DNA of 64,000 nucleotides from Natribaculum breve (GTDB taxonomy: Archaea > Halobacteriota > Halobacteria > Halobacteriales > Natrialbaceae): contig NZ_CP095392.1 of the NCBI RefSeq assembly GCF_023008585.1, positions 209,802-273,801 of the forward strand, given 5' to 3'. This document shows positions 45,157-53,523 of this stretch, in pieces (position 1 is the first letter of the stretch; each line of letters opens with the position of its first letter). The position numbers and the translations under genes are program-made. Under the pieces are notes generated by a model. The model was not told the origin of the DNA. It saw only the letters and a list, made by a program, of their open reading frames with translations, and did not search any database.

Positions 45157-46742
45157 GTTTACCCCCAGAACGATTTCGCCACTCTCTCGTAAGTTGCTCC
45201 TGACCTAACGGTAGAGCAATGCAGACGACAGGGTGTTATCCGAGGGACGGTCTCCGGCAGGGAGACCGTCCCGCGTCGTCTGCACTGGCCAAGGGGGGTT
45301 GTGATGGTCACTGACGAGAAAGTGGAGCAACTGCTTGAGCGGATCACTGCTCTCGAAGGTCGTGTTGATGAACTTGAGCAGGAGAAAGAAGAGCTCAAGC
45401 AAGAGAATCGGCAACTCCGTGAAGAGAACAAGCGTCTCAGAGCAAAGCTTCGGTGGTACGAGGGGCCACACACACCACCGAGCAAGGACCAATCGGACCA
45501 AGAGGAGTCGTCCTCGTCCGGCGAGGACGAGGACGACGAACAGCCACGTACTGACGGTGGTACGCCTGGTCGAAAGCCCGGACACGACCCTGAGTGGCGG
45601 CCTGCACCTGATCCAGACGAAGAAATCGAGGTCACCTGTGACTGCTGTCCAGAGTGTGGCGAAGCATTCGACGAGTCGGCGGGCGTCAGCCCCCGACTCG
45701 TCGAGGAACTCCCGGATCCACAGCCACCCGAAGTCACACAGTACAATCGCCACCACTACGAGTGTCACTCCTGCGGAACAGAGACTGTCGCCTCACACCC
45801 CGACTGCCCCGATGAGGGGCAGTTCGGGGTGAACGTCATCGCACAGGCGGCGCTCTCTCGGTACGATCACCGCCTTCCCTACCGGAAGATCAGCGACCGC
45901 TTCGAGCAACTGCACGGACTGGATCTTTCGGCCGCGTCCACATGGCACGCGACCGAGCGCGCCGCGCGCGCCGGTCGCTGTGAATACGAACAGATCCGTC
46001 GCCAGATACAGCAAGCCGACGTTGTTCACATCGACGAGACTGGAATCAAACGAGACGGTGAACAGGCGTGGATCTGGACGTTCACTACCGAGAAACACAC
46101 GCTCTACGCGGTCAGAGAGAGTCGTGGAAGCGATGTTCCCAAAGAAGTCCTCGGCGAGGACTTCGCGGGAACGGTTGTCTGTAATGGGTGGACGGCGTAT
46201 CCGGCTTTCAGCAGCAACCTCCAGCGGTGTTGGGCGCACATTCTCCGGGAGGCTGAAGACGCCGCCGACAAGCAGGCGGAAGGCGAACCGATCTACCGGG
46301 CCCTCAAACAGCTGTTCGTCGCTCTCCAGACCCGGCTGGAGAGCGACTTGACAGTCCGTGAGCGATCAGAACTCCAGCGTGTGGCGCGCAGAGAGCTTGA
46401 ATCGCTGATAGAGCGGTCAGTGCCCGACGGACCAGTGGCAACACTGCTCGGCAAGATTGAAGGAGGCCTCGACCACTGGCTCACCTTCGTCGGTGAGCCA
46501 GCAGTCTCCCCGACGAACAACGCCGCTGAAAATGCGCTTCGTGAGCCAGTGGTTCTCCGGAAGCTCATTGGGACGCTCCGGAACGACCGTGGCATGTTCG
46601 TTCATGAGACGCTGCTGTCCCTGCTGGCGACCTGCCGCCAGCAGGGACGCAATCCCTACGAAGAATTCAAGCGAATCGCTCGAAACAACGAGATGATTCC
46701 ACGAGCTCAGGCTGTGCCCGCTGTTGCGTCCTCGGGGTAAAC
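45157..46742 (+). mobile_element. IS66 family insertion sequence, copy 2
   Basis: About 1586 bp with inverted repeats GTTTACCCC at both ends. The flanking octamers ACGTACGT and ACGTACCA agree at six positions, so the target duplication is imperfect or its borders are shifted by a base or two. It carries one IS66 transposase gene, divergent from copy 1. Confidence 0.75.
45304..46740 (+). CDS. IS66 family transposase, second catalytic Asp replaced by Asn
   Basis: 478 residues: leucine-zipper-like N-terminus (ITALEGRVDELEQEKEELKQ), linker GPHTPPSKDQ, zinc segment CDCCPECGEAF, then the DDE core. The first Asp (VHIDETGIKRDGEQAWIW) and Glu (TNNAAENALR) are present, but the second block reads TVVCNGWTAYPAF where copy 1 and other IS66 proteins have D in CDGW. 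A single GAT to AAT change would give this. The protein is otherwise intact but is probably inactive. ATG 45304 preferred over GTG 45301. Confidence 0.9.
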   Translation: MVTDEKVEQLLERITALEGRVDELEQEKEELKQENRQLREENKRLRAKLRWYEGPHTPPSKDQSDQEESSSSGEDEDDEQPRTDGGTPGRKPGHDPEWRPAPDPDEEIEVTCDCCPECGEAFDESAGVSPRLVEELPDPQPPEVTQYNRHHYECHSCGTETVASHPDCPDEGQFGVNVIAQAALSRYDHRLPYRKISDRFEQLHGLDLSAASTWHATERAARAGRCEYEQIRRQIQQADVVHIDETGIKRDGEQAWIWTFTTEKHTLYAVRESRGSDVPKEVLGEDFAGTVVCNGWTAYPAFSSNLQRCWAHILREAEDAADKQAEGEPIYRALKQLFVALQTRLESDLTVRERSELQRVARRELESLIERSVPDGPVATLLGKIEGGLDHWLTFVGEPAVSPTNNAAENALREPVVLRKLIGTLRNDRGMFVHETLLSLLATCRQQGRNPYEEFKRIARNNEMIPRAQAVPAVASSG

Positions 46743-46894
46743 ACGTACCAGCGAACGATACCTACTCCCGAACATCGAAAGACGGCGTGTTTGAACCCGG
46801 TCTGTGAAAACCCAACGTCTACGGTATACTGCTCGCCGGCATGCGCCATTTCACACCAGGACCAGGTCCGGCTCGAGATCAAGGGGGTCCAATC

Positions 46895-47272
46895 ATGATT
46901 CTCGAGGTCCAGCAGACTCGAGGGCACCACGTTGTACTCGGCGTCGACGAAGAGTTCTGCGAGACAGTTGTCTCGGCCTGTGAGCTTCGAGGAGAGTGGT
47001 TCGAAACACACGGTGACAAAGAGATTGGAAATCGAATGGACATAACCGCGACGATCTGGATGGTTGGACGTCGACAGGGGCGTATCCACACTCGAGTAGC
47101 GTGGCTGGCTCTCACTGCTGACGCTTGCCAGTGGTATGCCGAATCGTTGCAAAGGACTCGAGAGGATGAACTTGATTGGCGGGCCAAAGACGCCCGTCGA
47201 CAGCTCAAGAGTGTGCTCCGAGAGTATCGACGAATGAACGGTCGTACCTACGACCTCAGAACGAGAAGGTAG
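46895..47272 (+). CDS. Conserved-looking hypothetical protein upstream of SWIM/TFB cassette
   Basis: 125 residues from ATG 46895 (MILEVQQTRGHHVVLGVDEE), preceded by a purine-rich GGGGGT; an upstream ATG at 46841 would add 18 residues. The C-terminus is basic (RQLKSVLREYRRMNGRTYDL). No known family was recognised. Codon use is typical of the region, and the opposite-strand frame is a shadow. It precedes an inverted repeat and the SWIM gene. Confidence 0.55.
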   Translation: MILEVQQTRGHHVVLGVDEEFCETVVSACELRGEWFETHGDKEIGNRMDITATIWMVGRRQGRIHTRVAWLALTADACQWYAESLQRTREDELDWRAKDARRQLKSVLREYRRMNGRTYDLRTRR

Positions 47273-47300
47273 TGCCACCGTCTCGAAGCGCTAACAGCGG

Positions 47301-47320
47301 AAATACTGGAAACAATGGTG
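47301..47320 (+). repeat. Orphan origin-type repeat
   Basis: ATACTGGAAACAATGGTGTC matches the repeat consensus TTACTGGAAAYAGTGGGGTG found in the origin region at 58.7-59.5 kb at most positions, but stands alone 11 kb away. It may be a secondary Orc1/Cdc6 binding site or a chance match. Confidence 0.5.
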
Positions 47321-47336
47321 TCCTGGTAATACCCGA

Positions 47337-47378
47337 GTTAACCCACATGAGAGTCGCTTCCGGATTCTGTGGGGTAAC
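47337..47378. promoter_or_regulatory. Inverted repeat upstream of the SWIM gene
   Basis: GTTAACCCAC at 47337-47346 and GTGGGGTAAC at 47369-47378 form 10-bp arms (one mismatch) around a 22-base centre. The same arms with a 21-base centre occur at 49091-49131, just after tfb. The matching design suggests a shared operator rather than a terminator. Confidence 0.55.
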
Positions 47379-47499
47379 TTCTAATTTGCTCAGAAAAACT
47401 CCGCTCTGTTCGAAACTGGATCTCGACGGCAGACGCTACAAGCGATTTTTTGTGCGCCAACAAGCGTGAGGCGCAACTCAATGTGCCTCGAGATCACTG

Positions 47500-48063
47500 A
47501 TGAGTACAGATCAACCACTCCAGAACGAGACGCATCGAGAATACCAACTCAAGCAGAAGGACACGAGCGACCGGAACCGCAGCTATCCAGGTGATGTTGC
47601 CCGCCTACACGGGCATGAACTCGTGGCCATTGACGAGTGGCTGCCAGGGAAAGCCCCAACACCGTACGATATCGATCTCACCGATGGCTACGAATACCGT
47701 ACACGCTACTGGCGTTGCAGAAAGTGTGGACAAGAGCGCAACCGCCGCAACGGATTCTCTACCCCCTGTGAAGAACCACAGCCACCCACTGTACTCGAGG
47801 CGGGTGGATACTCGATCGACGAGCCACGAACTCGTCGTGCACTCACCGAAGATATAGACGTTCGGTTCGGCCAACGAGGACCTGTCTACGATGTTTTCAG
47901 TGAAAGCGGGAGTACGTACGTAGTCGACGTCGAGAAAGAAACGTGCACCTGTCCTGATTTCGAACAGCGCCAACCAAATGGTGGCTGCAAGCATCTCCGA
48001 CGTGTCGACCTCGAGATCCGCACAGGACTCGTCCCGGCTCCAGACGGGATCTTCATTCGATAA
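47500..48063 (+). CDS. SWIM zinc-finger protein
   Basis: 187 residues. A C-terminal SWIM motif CTCPDFEQRQPNGGCKHLRR (C-x-C-x11-C-x-H) follows VYDVFSESGSTYVVDVEKET. A second Cys cluster in the middle (WRCRKCGQERNRRNGFSTPC) could bind another zinc ion. SWIM proteins bind DNA or partner proteins; in haloarchaeal plasmids they often sit beside TFB genes, as here (tfb begins 88 bp downstream). Confidence 0.85.
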   Translation: MSTDQPLQNETHREYQLKQKDTSDRNRSYPGDVARLHGHELVAIDEWLPGKAPTPYDIDLTDGYEYRTRYWRCRKCGQERNRRNGFSTPCEEPQPPTVLEAGGYSIDEPRTRRALTEDIDVRFGQRGPVYDVFSESGSTYVVDVEKETCTCPDFEQRQPNGGCKHLRRVDLEIRTGLVPAPDGIFIR

Positions 48064-48150
48064 CTGAGACGACAGGAACATTCGCTCGAGACGGTTTATG
48101 CCCCCGAAAGGGGTGACGGGGTGAACAGACAGTTGCCTCGTCGGAGCAAG

Positions 48151-49091
48151 ATGGCTACAAACGAGATATTCAGCAGTCACTTTACTCGTGAGACAGAGCA
48201 AACAACGCGATCGACAACGTCGTGCCCTGAGTGCGGTGGAGACCTACTCCCAGCGAACCACGAAACACGCTGTCGAGAATGTGGCTTGATCGTCGATGAA
48301 GACCACCTCGATTACGGACCCGAGTGGTTCGACTCACCTGAGAACTCGAGCCGGCGCCGAACTGGAACTCCGCTCACGGCAGGCCGACACGACCGCGGAC
48401 TGTCGACTGTGATCGGATGGCAGAAAGATGGGCAAGGGAACACAATCCCCGGACGAAAACGGAGTCAACTCAGCCGCCTTCGACGGGAGCATCGCCGCAG
48501 TCAGTGGCGATCGAAACGTGAACGAAATCTTGGATACAGTCTCGGTGAAGTCCGTCGGATCGTAAGTGCGCTCGAGTTACCGGACTCACTGTGCGAACAG
48601 GCGTGTATGCTCTTTCGGCGTGCCCAAGGGGAGACCTCTGTCAGGGACGGTCACTCGAGGGGGTTGCAGCAGCGAGCGTCTACGCAGTGTGTCGGTGCAA
48701 CGGACTCGGCCGGACCCTTGAGGAGATCAGTCAGCTGGCGACGTGCTCGCGGTCAGACCTCGAGTGTGCGTACTCGGCGATGAACACCGAACTCGAGCTT
48801 CCAACAACGATTCCACGGCCACAGAATTTCCTCCCGCAACTCGCAGCCACGCTCGAGGTTCCAGATGAGATTCGACACCGAGCACATGAGTTAGCAACGC
48901 TCGCAGAAGATGCTGGTATCACAAGTGGACGTCGTCCTCGAGGCTTCGCTGCAACCTGTCTATACCGAGCCAGCCACGAGTTCGGCTACGAGCTCTCACA
49001 ACAAGAGGTTGCGGACAGTGCAAACACGTCGACGACGACGATTCGAGCACATCGTGACTGCTTGCGCGAGGTCCTCGAGGAACAGGAGTAG
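48151..49091 (+). pseudogene. tfb: Transcription initiation factor B (TFB), frameshifted
   Basis: ATG 48151 (MATNEIFSSHFTRETEQ) leads into a zinc ribbon (SCPECGGDLLPANHETRCRECG), the B-finger/linker region (RKRSQLSRLRREHRRSQWRS) and the first cyclin fold up to LCEQACMLFRRAQG. Near 48632 the frame changes; the continuation in the other frame reads DLCQGRSLEGVAAASVYAVC and carries the second cyclin fold to EVADSANTSTTTIRAH and the stop at 49091. One missing base in GGGGAGACC explains it. Unless it is a sequencing error, only a truncated TFB would be made. Confidence 0.85.
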
Positions 49092-49131
49092 TTACCCCAC
49101 ATAGTTCAACTGTGAAGTGCCGTGGGGTAAC
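49091..49131. promoter_or_regulatory. Inverted repeat after tfb
   Basis: Perfect 10-bp arms GTTACCCCAC (49091-49100) and GTGGGGTAAC (49122-49131) enclose 21 bases. It begins at the tfb stop codon and lies about 95 bp before the next gene's ATG. It is the counterpart of the repeat at 47337-47378, so the two bracket the SWIM-tfb pair. Confidence 0.6.
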
Positions 49132-49225
49132 TCGTACTAAAAGCTGGACAATCGCCTCAGAAATCCGTTGATCGATCCCGACCTCGATTTTAAATAGGAG
49201 GACGCGGCCTACGAAGAGTACGACA

Positions 49226-50080
49226 ATGGATCAAAGAGAACATGATCGCCATGAACTTCGGCCACTTGGAGAGGCATTTCCCGGTGTAGATCCCGTGCTT
49301 GAAGAAAAACAAGACCGCAATCTCCGTGCCAGGCGGATGAGGTATGGGAGCAGAGAAACCGAAGATCACGAATCGGAGTCAGACTGTCGCTCATGTGGTG
49401 CATCAATTCCATCGGACCAGACCAAATGCCAGTTCTGTCTGAGCAAGCATATCGAGCCGATCGATGAAGACGCGTCACGGTCTGCTGAGGTACTCTTGAG
49501 CGTAGTTTTCATCGTCACAGACGCACGGTCATACTACGAGGCTGTGGCGAAAGGAACAGCCGCCTGCCGCCAACTCGTCACTGACGAGGGGCCAATCGAT
49601 GGGTATCAACTCGTGTACGACATCGACGATCCAGCACCACAGCTCGTCAAGCCCTGGACCTCACTGCCCTCAGCGGCTACACTAGATTCCGAACCCGGGC
49701 AACAGCTACTCAAGCGACTCGCCAACGTTAGCGGCGAGGATTCTATCAGATGGTCAACTGCCCATGGCAAGCCACCAATGCTCTACAACGAGTGGGGGCA
49801 ATCGATCAACGACCTCGAGGACGTGCTTGGATTTGAAGAGAAAGCTCACCGATGGCTGGTTCCAGCACTTGCACTTCACGAGCAACTGCAGTCACAAGAT
49901 GCTACCCAAGAAGAGCCGTGTCCACCAACCAAGAAACGACTCTTCTGTCATCGGTGCGACAAAGAGAGGGTGCATAGGTTTGATAGCCGTGAGTCCGTAT
50001 CTGATCCGTCCAAACTCAGGACACCGATTTGGAACTGTAGTCGGTGCGAAACGCCACGATACGGGCCTGATCCAGAGTGA
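49226..50080 (+). CDS. Hypothetical protein with two zinc-ribbon-like motifs
   Basis: 284 residues. Near residue 54 CRSCGASIPSDQTKCQFC is a C-x2-C-x11-C-x2-C ribbon, and the C-terminus has CHRCDKERVHRF and CSRCETPRYG. The middle (VVFIVTDARSYYEAVAKGTA) is a folded domain of unknown type. The start is preceded by TTTAAATAGGAGG, combining TATA and Shine-Dalgarno-like sequences. No family was recognised; it follows the SWIM-tfb pair on the same strand. Confidence 0.6.
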   Translation: MDQREHDRHELRPLGEAFPGVDPVLEEKQDRNLRARRMRYGSRETEDHESESDCRSCGASIPSDQTKCQFCLSKHIEPIDEDASRSAEVLLSVVFIVTDARSYYEAVAKGTAACRQLVTDEGPIDGYQLVYDIDDPAPQLVKPWTSLPSAATLDSEPGQQLLKRLANVSGEDSIRWSTAHGKPPMLYNEWGQSINDLEDVLGFEEKAHRWLVPALALHEQLQSQDATQEEPCPPTKKRLFCHRCDKERVHRFDSRESVSDPSKLRTPIWNCSRCETPRYGPDPE

Positions 50081-50178
50081 AGACTTTTTTGAAAAAGTGC
50101 TCCACACGCAGGAGTATCCATATGATTTATAAATTCGAATTTTTAGATTTTTAGAACAGAGGGAACGGTTTCTACTGC

Positions 50179-50907
50179 TTAGATCAGTTCTTCGTCGAGG
50201 ACGCGCTTAATCACCTTCGTCTTCGATTGCTTTTCAACCTCCTCCTCAAGATTGTCCGACAGTTCGAAACAGTCACTTAGCGTTCTATCCGAGTCCTGTG
50301 CGATTTCACCCCACCACTCATCTTCGTCATCCGCCAGCACGAAGAGGAAGGTCTGTGCCCGGTCTTTCTCTGTTTCCTCGTCGATCAACCTGTTGTACTT
50401 GTAGATCTGGCCGAGAACCTTATTCTTCGATAAATTCCCAGCGATCTTCGACTCGATTAACCAACACCTGCTAGAAGGGACGTGTTCGATATACAGGTCA
50501 AATCGCGTCCGAGTATGGTCGTGGATGCGGTGCTCGCGGTACACTTTGTAGTCATTACCAAACTCGTTTCGCAATGCTCCGTACATCTGCATTGAGACCA
50601 TGACTTCGCGAGGCCGTTCGTCACCACAGACCGGAGTATCCTTGAGGATATGCTTGATCCGTGTCTCTGGTAGATACGGACTTTCGCGAAGGATCTCGTC
50701 ATGGATCTGCCGGACGATCTCTTCAAATGTGTAATCACCGTCCTCGACCGACTTTTTCGCCGAATTTCGGATCCGCTTGGAGAACCCCGTTTTCGCTTTC
50801 TCCGGTGGCTGTACCTCACACCAATCACACCGACGTCGGATCGCACGTAACTCGCTTTTATCAAGGGTGTCAAGAACCCGGTACAGTCCGTGCCATGGAC
50901 TCGCCAT
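50179..50907 (-). CDS. PD-(D/E)XK-like nuclease, putative
   Basis: 242 residues from ATG 50907 (MASPWHGLYRVLDTLDKSEL); the longer start at 51015 adds an unlikely Trp/Tyr/Cys-rich leader. A helical N-terminal half is followed by RTRFDLYIEHVPSSRCWLIE and SKIAGNLSKNKVLGQIYKYN. The D-x(12)-E-S-K pattern and the following helix match the PD-(D/E)XK nuclease core. It may be a restriction or defence nuclease, but no partner gene was identified. Confidence 0.6.
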   Translation of the reverse strand: MASPWHGLYRVLDTLDKSELRAIRRRCDWCEVQPPEKAKTGFSKRIRNSAKKSVEDGDYTFEEIVRQIHDEILRESPYLPETRIKHILKDTPVCGDERPREVMVSMQMYGALRNEFGNDYKVYREHRIHDHTRTRFDLYIEHVPSSRCWLIESKIAGNLSKNKVLGQIYKYNRLIDEETEKDRAQTFLFVLADDEDEWWGEIAQDSDRTLSDCFELSDNLEEEVEKQSKTKVIKRVLDEELI

Positions 50908-51130
50908 ACGACTCCAGACCTCAGCGCAGTGATATAGCTTTGTGGGAATTGCCTGGCTCCAGCAGTAAACACACCAGTAACTGAGCGAATATATTTTCCG
51001 TCCCTTATTCCACATATGTTAGCAAACCGATCCCGACTGTCCTACACAGGAAAATGAGGTTTACGATAATCGAAAATTATTTATCTATTCCTTGTTTTTG
51101 TAGGGTCACCGAGTAGGCCATACCCAAAAA

Positions 51131-51222
51131 CCAAATTTGCTTGCCCAGCAGAGACTACCAGTCTCTGCCACTGTAGCGTCCACGGGGGACAGTCTGTCTC
51201 TCGTGGGCGTTACAAAGCAAAT
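51131..51222. other. Structured palindromic segment before RelE-like gene
   Basis: An outer pair ATTTGCTT (about 51136) and AAGCAAAT (about 51214) encloses a perfect hairpin CAGAGACTACCAGTCTCTG (about 51153-51171) and a second imperfect one (GCGTCCACG...CGTGGGCGT, about 51177-51208). Together they could fold as a three-way junction. The segment ends at the toxin's start codon. Confidence 0.5.
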
Positions 51223-51223
51223 C

Positions 51224-51493
51224 ATGGCCTACGAAATCGCGTTCACTGGTTCTATCGAGGAGGCGTTTGACGGGCTTGAAGCGGATGAGCGGAGCTACAT
51301 CCAGAAGAAGCTGGATCAGATTGCTTCATCGGAATTTCGCCATCCGTCGCAGTGGGATTTCAAGCCGCTGAAAGGGCGTGGTGAGGGTCGGTTCCGTATC
51401 GGGAACGGTCTCCGGGTCGGTGCAAATATCGATGATGAAGAGAACACGATCCGCGTGAACTGGGCGGATCGACGCGAGAATTTGTACCGGTAG
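51224..51493 (+). CDS. RelE/ParE-like toxin
   Basis: 89 residues from ATG 51224 (MAYEIAFTGSIEEAFDGLEA). The pattern IQKKLDQIASSEFRHPSQWD, FKPLKGRGEGRFRIGNGLRV and VNWADRRENLYR follows the RelE/ParE fold, where GxxxxRIGNxRV and a terminal RENLYR are characteristic. Such toxins cut mRNA at the ribosome or poison gyrase. No antitoxin gene adjoins it on either side; the upstream 90 bp are instead a structured palindrome. Confidence 0.75.
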   Translation: MAYEIAFTGSIEEAFDGLEADERSYIQKKLDQIASSEFRHPSQWDFKPLKGRGEGRFRIGNGLRVGANIDDEENTIRVNWADRRENLYR

Positions 51494-51636
51494 TCGGCCG
51501 GTAGGTCGTTTCGGTTGATGCAGGTGTCGTGAAGTCCGCACCGTGAGAACGGTCTCAGTCCACGAGCTTACGGGTCCAGTCCTGTAAACCCAGATACTCA
51601 CTATTCATATCTATTGCTTGTGAAAACCCGAGAATA

Positions 51637-52530
51637 ATGCCGACGTTACGAAAACGCCAGGAAAAATCAGAGGGCAACCAGTCACCGTGGTTTGTGAGAA
51701 TCTCAAACTGGTCTCCACCACCACCGACACACACATTCCAACTCAAACCCGCCGCAATCCGTATCCTCCGCGGGATGGGCCTCGAATCAGGTGACTCCTT
51801 CGAACGGCAGCAGCTCTGGACACTTTACAACCTTGACCTCACCTACACGCTTGACGGCAAATCCCCTGCAAATCCTGACCAGGAACTTGCAGAACTGGAT
51901 CCAGAAAACATCCCGCCAAAACAACGAGTGGACTTCGTTAAAGAAGTGTTACGAGACTACTCTATCTCTGAAATACAGTCAGACGATTTCTACCGGTTAC
52001 TGCTCTGCATCGATCGCGGACCAGATAATCCTCAGCGTGACCTCGTAGAATTTCTACTCTCTAACACGTCTATCGATCCTTCCCACGTTAAAGCACTTGC
52101 TGCAGACAGTGACTCAATGCTCACTTCACCTGTGTTCGGAGCATTGGTCTGCCACGAATTCAACCAGTTCCTCGACGATGTGACCAATGTTGGCACAGGA
52201 TATTGTGAACCCGTCGCCTACTGTAATGAACATGTCTATCTCGTTCACGAGAACATTGCCTGGGATCTCAACCCAGGACTCGCCGATTTCTATCTCGACT
52301 TCCCGGACTTCTATCTCAACGAAGTCGTCTCCCACCAGCGCCTAATGTGTGAAATCACGGTCCTCGAAGAGATCCACGCAGCCCAATTCTTTGCAGATGC
52401 GAGAAAGACGTCAGATACAATTGGCCGGATACTGCAGAACGGATTCACCGACATCGAGAGCATCGTCATTGTTCCGATACAATCCCTTTCCAACCAGGAG
52501 ATCAGGCATGCATTCGCCTTCGAAGAGTAG
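51637..52530 (+). CDS. Hypothetical protein
   Basis: 297 residues, starting MPTLRKRQEKSEGNQ. The protein is acidic and mostly helical up to about residue 160, then has Phe/Tyr/Leu-rich patterns (NPGLADFYLDFPDFYLNEVV) and VLEEIHAAQFFADARKTSD. No signal peptide or membrane helix. No family was recognised. It is 69 bp upstream of a DUF4238 gene of the same orientation and similar size, so the two may be co-transcribed. Confidence 0.55.
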   Translation: MPTLRKRQEKSEGNQSPWFVRISNWSPPPPTHTFQLKPAAIRILRGMGLESGDSFERQQLWTLYNLDLTYTLDGKSPANPDQELAELDPENIPPKQRVDFVKEVLRDYSISEIQSDDFYRLLLCIDRGPDNPQRDLVEFLLSNTSIDPSHVKALAADSDSMLTSPVFGALVCHEFNQFLDDVTNVGTGYCEPVAYCNEHVYLVHENIAWDLNPGLADFYLDFPDFYLNEVVSHQRLMCEITVLEEIHAAQFFADARKTSDTIGRILQNGFTDIESIVIVPIQSLSNQEIRHAFAFEE

Positions 52531-52599
52531 TGGATAATCCACACTCAGTCAGTGTAACATGAATATTATGCTGGGTGAGCAACAACTATCAATCCCCCT

Positions 52600-53493
52600 A
52601 TGAGCAACACGGTGAAGATGCAGCACTACGTCCCTCGATTCTATCTTCGAAACTTCGCTGCTGATACCTCCGGATCAACCCCTATTGTCCACTGCTTCGA
52701 CAAACCGGAACGTAACCAGTTTCCAACATCTATTAGCAATATCGCAGGAGAGAACTACTTTTACGATATTGCTGAAGACCCCGACCAGAAATTCGAATCG
52801 CGGCTCGCAGCGATTGAGGGCGAGTTCAGCCAAGCGTACGAGATCCTCCTCGACAGCGAAGACCTGAACGCGTTGGACGCAAACGACCGATCTGCCATCG
52901 CTTACTCAATCGCCGTCCAGGAGCTCCGCACTCGTGAGAACCGCGAACAGCTCCGAGACATGTTCTCCAAAATCCGGAGCCGACTCGAAGGCATGCCGAT
53001 GAGTGACAAGATGGAGGACCAGATGGAAGAGCTTCGAGATCTCGACACTGATGAGGGTGCTACTCGGTTCCAGCGCGAATTCCTCCAAAACAACGCCTGG
53101 GATCTTGCGGAAATCGTCCTTGAGATGAAGTGGGTTCTCTACGTGAACGACACGGACATGCCCTATTGGACGTCGGATCGCCCGATCGTCCGCCACAACG
53201 ACATCGATCACAGTCCATATGGGAGCATGGGGCTGCAAAGCAAGGGAATCCAGATTTACTTTCCGTTGTCACCGACCGTTTCTCTCGCGTTCTGTGATCC
53301 GACGATGTTTAATTTCCTACATTCGAAATCGGAAGTTGAAATCCACCATGTCCGATTCCAGAACTCGTTACAAGTCCGTGAATCGACGCGGCACGTCATT
53401 GCGAATACAGATAACTTCTCGATGGCAGAGGATTTTGTCGAGGACTACCCGAAGTACGCCGAACCCGACCGCGATCGCGTGTTCATGGAGTAG
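52600..53493 (+). CDS. DUF4238 domain protein
   Basis: 297 residues beginning MSNTVKMQHYVPRFYLRNFA; the QHYVPxFYLRxF motif at the extreme N-terminus is diagnostic for DUF4238. Other conserved pieces are ENYFYDIAEDPDQKFESRLA and MPYWTSDRPIVRHNDIDHSP (YxTSDxP). Function is not established; these genes are often found in mobile and defence-rich DNA. Convergent with the membrane protein gene downstream. Confidence 0.82.
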   Translation: MSNTVKMQHYVPRFYLRNFAADTSGSTPIVHCFDKPERNQFPTSISNIAGENYFYDIAEDPDQKFESRLAAIEGEFSQAYEILLDSEDLNALDANDRSAIAYSIAVQELRTRENREQLRDMFSKIRSRLEGMPMSDKMEDQMEELRDLDTDEGATRFQREFLQNNAWDLAEIVLEMKWVLYVNDTDMPYWTSDRPIVRHNDIDHSPYGSMGLQSKGIQIYFPLSPTVSLAFCDPTMFNFLHSKSEVEIHHVRFQNSLQVRESTRHVIANTDNFSMAEDFVEDYPKYAEPDRDRVFME

Positions 53494-53523
53494 TATCAAC
53501 ACCAGCGATAGGAAACCCGACTT

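Noticed and set aside
45159..45768. Two long minus-strand frames opposite the IS66 copy 2 transposase
   Set aside because: They are Ser/Arg-rich mirror frames of an unmistakable transposase gene.
46667..47278. 203-codon minus-strand frame
   Set aside because: It overlaps the IS66 end and a plus-strand gene with better codon use, and shows no family features.
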